The notes under the pieces were generated by a model that was given only the letters and a program-made list of their open reading frames with translations, had not been told where the DNA came from and did no database searches. A DNA stretch of 64,000 nucleotides from Niastella sp. OAS944. Lineage in GTDB: Bacteria; Bacteroidota; Bacteroidia; Chitinophagales; Chitinophagaceae. Positions within the stretch are counted from its first letter, which is position 1, and every line of letters begins with the position of its first letter. Location: positions 248,001 to 312,000 of the forward strand of contig JANUBW010000001.1 of the NCBI GenBank assembly GCA_024809215.1, read 5' to 3'. A program made the position numbers and the translations under genes. Positions 25,359 through 34,233 of the stretch are shown here, piece after piece.

Positions 25359-27791
25359 ATGCTAAAACATTATATAAAAATCGCTTTCCGCAATCTGGCA
25401 CAACAAAAAGTGCTGACAGGTATAAATATCCTTGGCCTGTCGATAGGTATAGCCTGCTTTAGTCTATTTCTATTATACGCAGTTCATGAATTCAGTTACG
25501 ACCGGTTTCACACCAACGCAAACCGCATTCACCGCGTTATTGAATGGTGGGAAGGCGAAGGCCGCGAACCGGGCGGTTCAGGTTCAATACCAACGCCCCT
25601 AACCCCTGCCCTTAAAAAAGATTTTCCCGATGTGGAATATGCCGCACGTACTACGGGCAGAAGCTGCCTGGCCCGGGTAAACGAAAACGTATTCCATTCT
25701 TCCATCACCTTTGCCGATGGCGATTTCTTTAAGATCTTTTCATTTCCGCTGTTGTACGGCGATGCACGTACCGCATTGAATGACCCTCGCCATATAGTTG
25801 TAACCAAAGAAAAAGCATTGATGCTGTTTGGCGCAGCCGACGTGGTAGGTAAAACAGTTCAACTAAAGATCGATTCTACCTACGAACCTTTTACAATCAG
25901 TGGCGTTGCCGAAAACATCCCTGTAAATTCATCGGTAAAATTTCAAATACTGGGCAATTTTGCCTACTTAGCCAATACACCCGCGATGCAGGAAAGCAAC
26001 AATAACTGGTATATGACCGTTGGCATTGATGGGTATGTACTTTTAAAAGAAGGCAGTCACCTGGCCACAGAATACAAAAAACTGGCATCGTTCCGCAAAA
26101 AATATTATCCTGAAGCGAAGAAGAAAAAAGGAAAAGACAAAGAAGACAAGAAGAAAGAACCCGAAGTAATTTCAAGCGTTCGGTTACAACCGTTACGCGA
26201 TGTTCATATAAACCCGCAGGTAGAAGGCGGTAGTGATCCTAAAAATATCTGGATCCTCATCACCATCGCTGCCGCTGTGTTATTGATCGCCTGTATCAAC
26301 TTCACCACCCTGACCATTGGCCGCTCTGCCGGCAGGGCAAAAGAAATTGGGGTACGAAAAGTAATGGGCAGCCAGCGCAAACAACTTATTGGTCAATTTC
26401 TGGCAGAATCATTTCTGCTTAGCGTGCTCTCGGCCGTTATTGGGTTGCTTCTCGCCTATTTATTGTTACCGCTTTTCAATCAACTGGCCGACCGGCAACT
26501 TAGTTTTTCATTCAGGCAGTTCCCTGAACTCATTTGGTTACTGGCCACACTCACCGTACTGGTAGGTTTATTGGCGGGCTGTTACCCGGCCCTGGTGTTA
26601 TCATCATTTAAACCTGTTGAGGTGCTGAAAAGAAAATTCCGTGTAGGCGGTTCCAACCTGTTCACCCGTTCATTGGTAACATTACAGTTTATACTTTCAA
26701 TTGGATTGATCATCTCAACCATCATCATTCTACAGCAGATCAGGTATATGCGTTCTAAAAATATCGGGTTCAATAAAGAGAACATTGTAATGATCAATAC
26801 GCAGGGCATCGATTCCAGAAAGATATATCCCCTGTACAAACAGGCCATTCAATCAAGCACCGGTATTGTGGATGTAACAGCCGGTGAAATGGGACTGGGT
26901 TCTGGCGAAGGGCAAATGGGCCGCGGCTACAAAACTTATTTGGGCGAAAAAACGGGTGTTATTGAATACCCCGGCGATTATAATTTTCTGCAAGCATTGG
27001 GTATGCAATTAATTGCCGGCCGCAATTTTGATGCAGCATTAACAAGCGATACCATGAACGCCGTTATTGTGAATGAAGAACTGGTGCATACCGTACTTGG
27101 TATTCCGGCCACAGAAGCAATAGGCAAAGAGCTACATACTGCCAGAGGAAATAACCCACCCAAAATAATCATTGGCGTATCGCGCAATTTCAATTTTGAA
27201 GACTTAACTCATAAGGTACGGCCACAATTGTTTAGCCGGCCTGCCAACCTTGAACCATCTCGTATCTTTGTGCGGCTTGAAGCCGGTGACCCGGCATCAA
27301 AACTGGCGCTGCTTGAAACTACCTGGAAAAAGCTGGTAACAGATGCACCTTTTGAATACAGTTTTGTTGATGAGAAGTTTGACAATTTTTATAAAAGCGA
27401 AGAACGCTGGAGCTCTATAGCAGGCTGGGCCGGCGGCATCTCCATTTTTCTGGCATGTTTAGGTTTGTTTGGACTGGCAGCATTGGCAGCTGTGAACCGA
27501 ACTAAAGAAATAGGTATTCGCAAAGTAATGGGTGCTTCGGTAACGCAGGTGGTAGGTTTATTATCAAAAGACTTTTTAAAGCTGATAATGGTGGCATTAC
27601 TCATCGCTTCTCCCCTTGCCTGGTATTTTATGAACAACTGGTTGCAAACGTATGCCTGGCGTATAGATATTGCATGGTATGTATTTGGTCTTTCGGGCCT
27701 TTTTGCCATGCTCGTGGCCGTTACCACCATCAGTATACAGGCGGTGAAAGCGGCCATGGCCAACCCGGTGAATAGTTTGAGGAATGAATAG
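25359..27791 (+). CDS. FtsX/MacB-like ABC permease (export island, 2 of 4)
   Basis: This 810-residue paralogue has the same two-half layout: first helix about 20-42, FtsX core about 300-430 with R-A-K-E-I-G-V-R-K-V-M-G-S, and second core about 690-805 with R-T-K-E-I-G-I-R-K-V-M-G-A. It is unusual in carrying a Lys/Glu-rich insert (codons at 26113-26166: E-A-K-K-K-K-G-K-D-K-E-D-K-K-K-E-P-E) in the first periplasmic domain. The other three copies lack it. It is preceded by a 326-bp word-repeat spacer but remains in line with the other permeases. Confidence 0.93.
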   Translation: MLKHYIKIAFRNLAQQKVLTGINILGLSIGIACFSLFLLYAVHEFSYDRFHTNANRIHRVIEWWEGEGREPGGSGSIPTPLTPALKKDFPDVEYAARTTGRSCLARVNENVFHSSITFADGDFFKIFSFPLLYGDARTALNDPRHIVVTKEKALMLFGAADVVGKTVQLKIDSTYEPFTISGVAENIPVNSSVKFQILGNFAYLANTPAMQESNNNWYMTVGIDGYVLLKEGSHLATEYKKLASFRKKYYPEAKKKKGKDKEDKKKEPEVISSVRLQPLRDVHINPQVEGGSDPKNIWILITIAAAVLLIACINFTTLTIGRSAGRAKEIGVRKVMGSQRKQLIGQFLAESFLLSVLSAVIGLLLAYLLLPLFNQLADRQLSFSFRQFPELIWLLATLTVLVGLLAGCYPALVLSSFKPVEVLKRKFRVGGSNLFTRSLVTLQFILSIGLIISTIIILQQIRYMRSKNIGFNKENIVMINTQGIDSRKIYPLYKQAIQSSTGIVDVTAGEMGLGSGEGQMGRGYKTYLGEKTGVIEYPGDYNFLQALGMQLIAGRNFDAALTSDTMNAVIVNEELVHTVLGIPATEAIGKELHTARGNNPPKIIIGVSRNFNFEDLTHKVRPQLFSRPANLEPSRIFVRLEAGDPASKLALLETTWKKLVTDAPFEYSFVDEKFDNFYKSEERWSSIAGWAGGISIFLACLGLFGLAALAAVNRTKEIGIRKVMGASVTQVVGLLSKDFLKLIMVALLIASPLAWYFMNNWLQTYAWRIDIAWYVFGLSGLFAMLVAVTTISIQAVKAAMANPVNSLRNE

Positions 27792-27895
27792 CAGTTACCG
27801 GGTACCGGTTGCCAGTTACCGGGAAATACAAATCCGGACCTGAAATCCGTCCGCGTCGAGGCCTCGTAACCGGAAACTGGTAACCGGTAACAGCC
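27792..27895. repeat. GTTACCGG word array with inverted arms around a CCTCG core
   Basis: The left arm (27794-27822) is built of GTTACCGG/GTACCGG words and the right arm (27867-27891) of their complements (GTAACCGG, CTGGTAACCGGTAAC). The core between them includes GAGGCCTCG at about 27859-27867. The whole can fold into a long imperfect hairpin. Confidence 0.75.
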
Positions 27896-27944
27896 TCTTA
27901 AATTAACATAAGATCAAATTAGATTTAAGCAATAAAGAAATCAT

Positions 27945-30323
27945 ATGTTAAAGAACTATTTCAAAATAGCCTTTAGGAACCTATGGCGCCACCGGGTGTT
28001 TTCCTTTATAAATATAATGGGGTTAACCGTTGGCATGACAGCCTGTTTGCTGATCTTTCTGTATGTGCGTTTTGAAATAAGTTATGACCGGTTTCACACG
28101 AAAGCCGATCGTATATACCGCATAGTGGCCGATATAAAAACGCCCACCGAAACTATTCCGTCAAGCGGGCCGGCATGGGCCGTACCCGGACATCTTAAAT
28201 TTGATTTTTCCGAAATAGAAGCCGTTACCCGGGTAATGCCTGATAATTTACTATTAAGGAAAGGCGATATAAAATTCAACGAGCCAAAGTCAATCTGGGC
28301 CGACTCTATGTTCTTCCAGATCTTCAGTTTTAAACTACTGAAAGGCGACCCACGTACCGCACTTAAAGAACCATACAGCGTTGTACTGACCGAATCAACC
28401 GCCAAAAAATATTTTGGCAAGGCCGATCCGCTTGGGCAAACCATCCTTATCACAAGCGAAAGTTCACCAGCCACCGTAACAGGCATTATGCAGGATATGC
28501 CTGAAAATACCCAGGTAAAAGGCGATCTGCTGGTATCGATGAGTACCATTACAACAAAATTCGCGAAAGGCATCGACGATCAGTGGAGCAACTATTCTCC
28601 ATGGGCATATATACTGTTAAAACCAGGCATAACCCCACAGTCGATAGAAAAGAAACTGCCGGCCTTCCTTGAAAAATGGAGCGGTAAGGAAATGAAAGAA
28701 CTGCAAATGTTTGTTACTCTGAAACTGGAACAGTTGAAATCGGTTTACCTGTATTCAACCCGCGGCGATTCATTGGGTAGCATCAGAAATGTTTATATTT
28801 TTTCAATTATTGCCTTATTCATTCTTATTATAGCCTGTATAAACTTTATAAATCTAACTACTGCACGTGCATCGGAGCGGGCAAAAGAAGTGGGTATACG
28901 TAAAGTAGCCGGTGCAGTAAGACCGCAACTGGCAAGCCAGTTCATTGGCGAATCTGTAATAATTTGCTTTATTGCTTTCGTGTTAACCGTGGGTCTTTCT
29001 GCATTACTGCTTCCTTCATTTAACCAGCTGGCCGGCAAGATCATTAGCAGAGGAATTTTTTATGATGGCGGTTTAATAGTGTTGTTATTGGGCGCAGGCA
29101 TTATAATAGGGCTGCTGGCAGGTGTTTACCCTGCATTTATATTATCATCCTTTAAACCCATAGAAGTTTTAAAGGGCAGGTTTGCAACCGGTAATAAAGG
29201 CACCTTTTTGCGCAAAGGACTTGTTATTGCACAATTCGCCATATCCACAGCCCTTATCATTGGTACCATTATAGTATATACGCAAATGAATTATATGCGT
29301 AATCGTGATCTGGGCTTTAATAAAGACCAGGTATTGGTTATAGAAACGCAACGGGAAAAAAAGCGCGATGCCCTGTTACAGGCAATTTCACGTTTACCAA
29401 ATGTAAAAGTAACTTCTCTTTCGGGCAGCGTACCGGGTAGCGGCAACCCCGGCGCCTATTCGGAAGTAGAGAATATTAAAGGCGATCTGCAGATCACCAA
29501 TCTCGATCTGTATTATGTTGACTTCGACTACATACCACTTTATAATATTAAAATGGTGGCGGGGCGTGCATTCAACAGGGAGTTTAAAACCGATAGCAAT
29601 GAAGCCATGATAGTAAATGAAGCCACTACCCGACTGCTGGGCTATCATTCACCCGACCAGGCCGTTGGCAAACGGTTTAAACAATGGGGCCACGAAGGCA
29701 AGATCATTGGGGTTATAAAAGACTTCCACTACAAATCTTTGCAAACGCCTATTAAGCCCTTATCAATTCGTATGGATTGGTCGGGCTTTTCATTGATCTC
29801 GGTAAAAGTAAATGCGGCCAATGTAAAGAAAACCATAGCATCAATTGAAAAAGAATTCAAAGCCCTTATACCCAACCGGCCGTTCAGTTATTATTTTCTC
29901 GATGAGTTTTTCGATCGCCAATACAGAAACGAAGAACGGTTTGGCCGGTTGTTTATGAACTTTTCGGTACTGGCTATTTTTATTTCCTGCCTGGGCTTAT
30001 TGGGACTGGCCTCTTACAGCACCATGCAACGTACCCGCGAAATAGGTATTCGTAAAGTGATGGGCGCTTCGGTATCGAATATTATTAACCTGCTATCAAG
30101 AGATTTTCTGAAACTGGTTATCATCTCATTCTTTATTGCAGCACCGGTTGCCTGGTATTTTATGAATAAATGGCTGGCCGATTTTGCATACCGAACAAGT
30201 ATCAGCTGGTGGATCTTTGTTATGGCCGGAGTGCTGGCCATATTGATTGCTGTTATCACCATCAGCGTTCAGGCATTTCGTGCAGCGATGGCCAATCCGG
30301 TGAAGAGCCTTAGAACAGAGTGA
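27945..30323 (+). CDS. FtsX/MacB-like ABC permease (export island, 3 of 4)
   Basis: The 792-residue product has the same double-FtsX layout: first helix about 20-42, R-A-K-E-V-G-I-R-K-V-A-G-A in the first core and R-E-I-G-I-R-K-V-M-G-A in the second. The periplasmic parts contain the usual D-S-M-F-F-Q-I-F-S-F and V-V-L-T-E-S-T-A-K-K-Y-F-G segments of MacB_PCD. The stop codon TGA is embedded in the first GTGAGTGG words of the spacer that follows (30321 onward). Confidence 0.93.
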   Translation: MLKNYFKIAFRNLWRHRVFSFINIMGLTVGMTACLLIFLYVRFEISYDRFHTKADRIYRIVADIKTPTETIPSSGPAWAVPGHLKFDFSEIEAVTRVMPDNLLLRKGDIKFNEPKSIWADSMFFQIFSFKLLKGDPRTALKEPYSVVLTESTAKKYFGKADPLGQTILITSESSPATVTGIMQDMPENTQVKGDLLVSMSTITTKFAKGIDDQWSNYSPWAYILLKPGITPQSIEKKLPAFLEKWSGKEMKELQMFVTLKLEQLKSVYLYSTRGDSLGSIRNVYIFSIIALFILIIACINFINLTTARASERAKEVGIRKVAGAVRPQLASQFIGESVIICFIAFVLTVGLSALLLPSFNQLAGKIISRGIFYDGGLIVLLLGAGIIIGLLAGVYPAFILSSFKPIEVLKGRFATGNKGTFLRKGLVIAQFAISTALIIGTIIVYTQMNYMRNRDLGFNKDQVLVIETQREKKRDALLQAISRLPNVKVTSLSGSVPGSGNPGAYSEVENIKGDLQITNLDLYYVDFDYIPLYNIKMVAGRAFNREFKTDSNEAMIVNEATTRLLGYHSPDQAVGKRFKQWGHEGKIIGVIKDFHYKSLQTPIKPLSIRMDWSGFSLISVKVNAANVKKTIASIEKEFKALIPNRPFSYYFLDEFFDRQYRNEERFGRLFMNFSVLAIFISCLGLLGLASYSTMQRTREIGIRKVMGASVSNIINLLSRDFLKLVIISFFIAAPVAWYFMNKWLADFAYRTSISWWIFVMAGVLAILIAVITISVQAFRAAMANPVKSLRTE

Positions 30324-30474
30324 GTGGTGAGTGGTGAATGGTGAGTGGTGAGTGGTGAGTGGTGAGTGGACTCGCGAATGTTAAAGCTAATATACTACCT
30401 TGTACCGCCAAAAATTCAAGCCGATTGCCGATTGCCGATTGCCGTTTCACGTTTCACGTTTCACGTTTCACGAT
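30321..30474. repeat. GTGAGTGG, GCCGATT and CGTTTCA word arrays
   Basis: Seven GTGAGTGG/GTGAATGG words run from the stop codon to 30369, followed by CTCGCGAATG. After a 40-bp unique part come three GCCGATT words (30420-30440) and four CGTTTCA words (30443-30472). The same words, in various orders and orientations, recur at 18531, 32945, 34078, 36889, 42592 and 47080. Confidence 0.85.
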
Positions 30475-30529
30475 AAGCTAACTAGAAAGACAATGATCAA
30501 TTAATAAATAAAATAACCTTATTTATACA

Positions 30530-32941
30530 ATGTTTAAAAATTATTTAAAGACCGCCTGGCGAAGTATTGTACGCAACAAGGCATTTTCGCTTATAAATAT
30601 TACGGGCTTATCAATAGGTATTGCAGCAAGCATACTGTTGTTCGTTGTAGTGAGGTATGAATTGAGTTACGACACCTTTCAACCCAATTACAATCGTATA
30701 CACCGGGTTGTAACGCAGGATAAATTCGACAAAGACCTTACTTACAATGCAGGCATTCCTGTTGCCGCGCTGGAAGCATTACGCGCCGATTTTCCCAACA
30801 TACAATTTGGCGCCATGCGTTCAACATATGGCAGCCAGGTAACAGTTCCTGCTGCAGAAAATGCAACCGGTAAAAAATTCATTCAGGAAACAGGCATCTT
30901 CTTTTATGACCCACAATTGTTCAATGTATTTCATTACGATTGGCTGGCTGGCGACCCTTCGTCATTAGATGCGCCCAACAATGTGGTGCTCGATGAAAAA
31001 ACAGCTACAAAATATTTTGGCAACTGGCAGCAGGCCATGGGTAAAACCATAACGCTCGATAATGCCATTCCATTAAAGGTGAACGGTATATTAAAAAATG
31101 TACCCGCCAATACCGATTTTCCACTGGAAGTACTGGTATCCTATAAAACGCTGAAACAACATGGCAAGGCATATTACCACGAAGATAGCTATAACCACAC
31201 GTCAAGCAACTTCAACATTTTTGCTTTATTGCCACAGGGAGCAAAAGCAGCCAGTATAGATGGGGCCTTATTACAGTTCAGTAACAAACATTACCAGTCG
31301 TTAGGAAAAAATTCCATAAAGACCAATTTTCTTCAACCATTAAGCACTGTACACTTCGATCGCCGGTTCGAATCTTTTGGCGACCATATAACCAGTAAAT
31401 CAACCCTGGTAACCTTATCGCTTATCGGGCTGTTCATTATATTGATGGCCTGTGTGAATTTTATTAACCTGTCAACGGCCCTTTCAGTTAACCGCTCCCG
31501 TGAAATTGGCATAAGAAAAGTACTGGGTAGCAACCGTAAGCAGTTGTTTACACAGATCATGAGCGAAACTGCTGTTATCGTAGGTATTTCAGTGATAGTA
31601 GCATTGGGCATTGGCTACCTTACCCTGCCCTATGTAAAACATATTGCATCTATAGAAGAACCGCTCAACATGCTTAATGCAAAAATACTGGGTACAATAG
31701 CGGTTATAGGTTTGGCAGTTACCCTGTTGGCTGGTTTGTACCCATCGTTTGTAATGTCGAAATACAATCCTATTAATGCGTTGAAGAATAAAATGGTATC
31801 GGCCAATGTAAAAGGTGTATCGTTACGAAGAGGATTGGTTATTATGCAATTCACCATTTCACAAATATTGATCATTGCCACCACCGTGGCAGTAAGCCAA
31901 ATGAATTTCATAAGTAAAGCCGAATTGGGTTTCAATAAAGAAGGCGTACTGGTTTTAAGAGGAAATGGCGACAGTACTTTTCAATCGAAACTGGTAGCAT
32001 TTAAACAACAGCTACTACAGGCGCCCGGTGTACAATCGGTAAGTTTTAACAGCGATGCGCCTTCATCGGGCAATACCTGGGCCACAAATTTTGCCTATAA
32101 CAACCAACCCGATGAAAAATTTCAGGTAACCCTGAAGTTCGCAGATGTTGATTATTGTAAAACGTTTTCACTGCAATTACTGGCAGGCCGTAACCTGGCT
32201 GAAAGCGATACCATAAGGGAAGCCATGATCAATGAAACGCTGGTAAAAAAGCTGGGTATTAAAAACGCCAACGAAGTCATTGGTAAAACCATACGGCTTG
32301 GCCAGGGCCAGTCGTACCCCATTGTAGCCGTGATGAAAGACTTTAAAACAAATTCGCTGCGTGAAGATATCAAACCGCTTTTGATCTCAACCCGTAAAAA
32401 CTTTTACTCACTTACGGCTATAAAATTACGCACCCACCAGTTATCGCAAACACAGGCGGCTATTCAAAAAACCTGGGACCAGTTCTATCCTGAATATGCT
32501 TACACTTCATCGTACTTTGACGAAGACATTGCAGAATTTTATAAACAGGAAGAACAGTTGTCATTGTTATATAAGATCTTTGCGGGCCTCGCCATTTTTA
32601 TCTCCTGCCTGGGTTTATATGGTCTGGTTTCTTTTATGACCGTACAAAAAACAAAAGAAGTAGGCATTCGCAAAGTATTGGGCGCATCTGTAGCAAGCCT
32701 GTTGCAATTGTTCTCAAAAGAGTTTACCATTCTTATCATCATTTCGTTCTTTATAGCCATACCGGTATCTTGGTACATGATGAGTAGCTGGCTTAATAAT
32801 TTCGTATACAAGGTTCCGCTAAATGCCTGGTTCTTTATCAGCGCCATTGTGGGGTCGGTATTGATTGCATGGCTAACTGTAGGATATAAAGCGATAAAGG
32901 CAGCGCTGGCCAACCCGGTCAAATCATTAAGATCGGAATAA
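30530..32941 (+). CDS. FtsX/MacB-like ABC permease (export island, 4 of 4)
   Basis: The 803-residue product has the same two-half organisation, with R-S-R-E-I-G-I-R-K-V-L-G-S in the first FtsX core and K-T-K-E-V-G-I-R-K-V-L-G-A in the second, ending A-L-A-N-P-V-K-S-L-R-S-E. By eye it is the most diverged of the four in its periplasmic domains, which include the segments I-F-F-Y-D-P-Q-L-F-N-V-F and E-K-T-A-T-K-Y-F-G. It may serve a different substrate. The second ATPase gene follows after 333 bp with its own regulator boxes. Confidence 0.93.
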   Translation: MFKNYLKTAWRSIVRNKAFSLINITGLSIGIAASILLFVVVRYELSYDTFQPNYNRIHRVVTQDKFDKDLTYNAGIPVAALEALRADFPNIQFGAMRSTYGSQVTVPAAENATGKKFIQETGIFFYDPQLFNVFHYDWLAGDPSSLDAPNNVVLDEKTATKYFGNWQQAMGKTITLDNAIPLKVNGILKNVPANTDFPLEVLVSYKTLKQHGKAYYHEDSYNHTSSNFNIFALLPQGAKAASIDGALLQFSNKHYQSLGKNSIKTNFLQPLSTVHFDRRFESFGDHITSKSTLVTLSLIGLFIILMACVNFINLSTALSVNRSREIGIRKVLGSNRKQLFTQIMSETAVIVGISVIVALGIGYLTLPYVKHIASIEEPLNMLNAKILGTIAVIGLAVTLLAGLYPSFVMSKYNPINALKNKMVSANVKGVSLRRGLVIMQFTISQILIIATTVAVSQMNFISKAELGFNKEGVLVLRGNGDSTFQSKLVAFKQQLLQAPGVQSVSFNSDAPSSGNTWATNFAYNNQPDEKFQVTLKFADVDYCKTFSLQLLAGRNLAESDTIREAMINETLVKKLGIKNANEVIGKTIRLGQGQSYPIVAVMKDFKTNSLREDIKPLLISTRKNFYSLTAIKLRTHQLSQTQAAIQKTWDQFYPEYAYTSSYFDEDIAEFYKQEEQLSLLYKIFAGLAIFISCLGLYGLVSFMTVQKTKEVGIRKVLGASVASLLQLFSKEFTILIIISFFIAIPVSWYMMSSWLNNFVYKVPLNAWFFISAIVGSVLIAWLTVGYKAIKAALANPVKSLRSE

Positions 32942-33129
32942 TGCAGTCGTGAATGGTGAGTGGTGGGTGGTGAGTGGCCTCGCGAATGGTGAAACGGCAA
33001 ACGCGAAAACTAAGAACTAAAAACTTAAAAACTGCCTTTCCTTTATCAACTCTATCACCATTATCAACTTTTCACCCCCCTCGTCAACTCGTTCCCGATT
33101 GCATCGGGATTAACCTGTCAACTAAATAC
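32942..33129. repeat. Word-repeat mosaic and palindrome after the fourth permease
   Basis: It contains GTGAATGGTGAGTGG words, GCCTCGCGAATGGTGAAACGG, AACTAAGAACTAAAAACTT words, and TATCAACT/GTCAACT words. A perfect hairpin TCCCGAT-TGC-ATCGGGA lies at 33093-33109. No gene is supported. Confidence 0.75.
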
Positions 33130-33170
33130 CTGTATCAAAACCGAACACTTCTTGTATCGGAAACGAACTT
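33130..33170. promoter_or_regulatory. Tandem TGTATC...CGNACA boxes upstream of the second ATPase gene
   Basis: TGTATCAAAACCGAACAC (33131-33148) and TGTATCGGAAACGAACTT (33153-33170) start 22 bp apart, and the second ends 104 bp before the ATG at 33275. Box 1 differs from its counterpart at 20236 by one base. CTGGCAT follows 68-69 bp after the start of the second box (counted from the T before TGTAT) in both loci. Confidence 0.65.
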
Positions 33171-33274
33171 ATGATTTTGCAATTAGCTTATAGTATATTG
33201 CAAATCACCCAACTATAAACTGGCATGTATTGGGAAAGATTAACGCCAGAACTAAAAACCAAGAACTTAGAACT

Positions 33275-33940
33275 ATGATCGAGCTGAAGCACATTTCAAA
33301 ATGGGTACAGGTTGGCGGTAAACCAACGTTTATATTAAAAGATATTAATCTAACGATCAAAGAAGGGGAATTCGTTTCTATTATGGGCCCATCAGGTTCG
33401 GGCAAATCATCCCTGCTTAATATTCTCGGCATGCTCGACGATGCCAATGAAGGTGAATACCATTTTATTGGCCAGCCGGTGCATACGCTAAAGGAAAAAC
33501 AACGCTCGCAGTTATATAAACAACATATTGGATTTGTGTTTCAGGCCTATCATCTTATTGATGAGTTAACCGTGTACGAGAATATTGAAACGCCGCTCAT
33601 TTATCAAAACGTAAAAACCGCCGAGCGTAAGGCCATGGTGGCAGATATGATAGACAGGTTTAATATCGTTGGCAAAAAAGACCTCTTTCCTACCCAGCTA
33701 TCGGGCGGTCAGCAACAACTGGTAGGTATTGCCCGGGCACTAATAGCCAAACCCAAATTATTACTGGCCGATGAACCCACTGGTAACCTCAATTCAAAAC
33801 AGGGTGAAGAGATCATGGACCTGTTCAAACAACTGAACAAAGAAGGCGTAACCATTATACAGGTAACGCACTCGGAGAAGAATGCGGGTTATGGTTCTCA
33901 TATAATTAATTTATTGGATGGGCGGATTGAGGCAAATTGA
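33275..33940 (+). CDS. ABC transporter ATPase, MacB/LolD type (export island, second)
   Basis: The frame is open back to 33230, but the upstream codons lie in word repeats and the ATG at 33275 (MIELKHISKW) matches the family start. The 221-residue product has Walker A G-P-S-G-S-G-K-S-S (38-46), Walker [13 protein letters not shown] and H-loop V-T-H-S-E. The signature reads L-S-G-G-Q-Q-Q-L where the first ATPase has L-S-G-G-Q-Q-Q-R, and the Walker B tail ends N-L-N instead of N-L-D. It probably serves permeases 1-4 as an alternative to the first ATPase or as its heteromeric partner. Confidence 0.95.
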   Translation: MIELKHISKWVQVGGKPTFILKDINLTIKEGEFVSIMGPSGSGKSSLLNILGMLDDANEGEYHFIGQPVHTLKEKQRSQLYKQHIGFVFQAYHLIDELTVYENIETPLIYQNVKTAERKAMVADMIDRFNIVGKKDLFPTQLSGGQQQLVGIARALIAKPKLLLADEPTGNLNSKQGEEIMDLFKQLNKEGVTIIQVTHSEKNAGYGSHIINLLDGRIEAN

Positions 33941-34233
33941 GTGGACGAGTTAACAAGTTGACGAGTTGACGAGGAGTTGAAAAGGTGATAGAGGTGATAG
34001 AGGGCTTATGTGCAGCGCTTTGCACTAATAGCTGACGGATTGATGAGTTAATTAGGTAATGCGAGTATGGGTTTTATTGACGATTGGCGATTGCCGATAA
34101 AAGCGCGAGCCCTGAAATCAGGCAACCCTTTCACGTTTCACGTTTGCCGTTTCACGAAAGAGAGCCTGCACATACGCGAGCCATTGCCGATTACGCCCAT
34201 TCACGAAAACAAACAACAAGAACAAAAGCAATA
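33936..34233. repeat. Word-repeat mosaic before the TolC-type gene
   Basis: GAGTTGACGAG and GAGTTAACAAG words start at the ATPase stop codon (33936-33975). 34078-34205 carries GATTGGCGATTGCCGAT, TTTCACGTTTCACGTTTGCC and ACGCGAGCCATTGCCGATT. The region extends the open frame of the next gene upstream, but no start there is credible. Confidence 0.7.

Noticed and set aside
30321-30474. Possible CRISPR array
   Set aside because: Words are 7-9 bp and adjacent, without unique spacers of constant length, and no cas gene is present in the window.
33275-33940. Second ATPase as a degenerate, inactive copy
   Set aside because: The signature ends in L instead of R and Walker B ends N-L-N, but Walker A, the catalytic Glu, Q-loop and H-loop are intact, so activity is expected.
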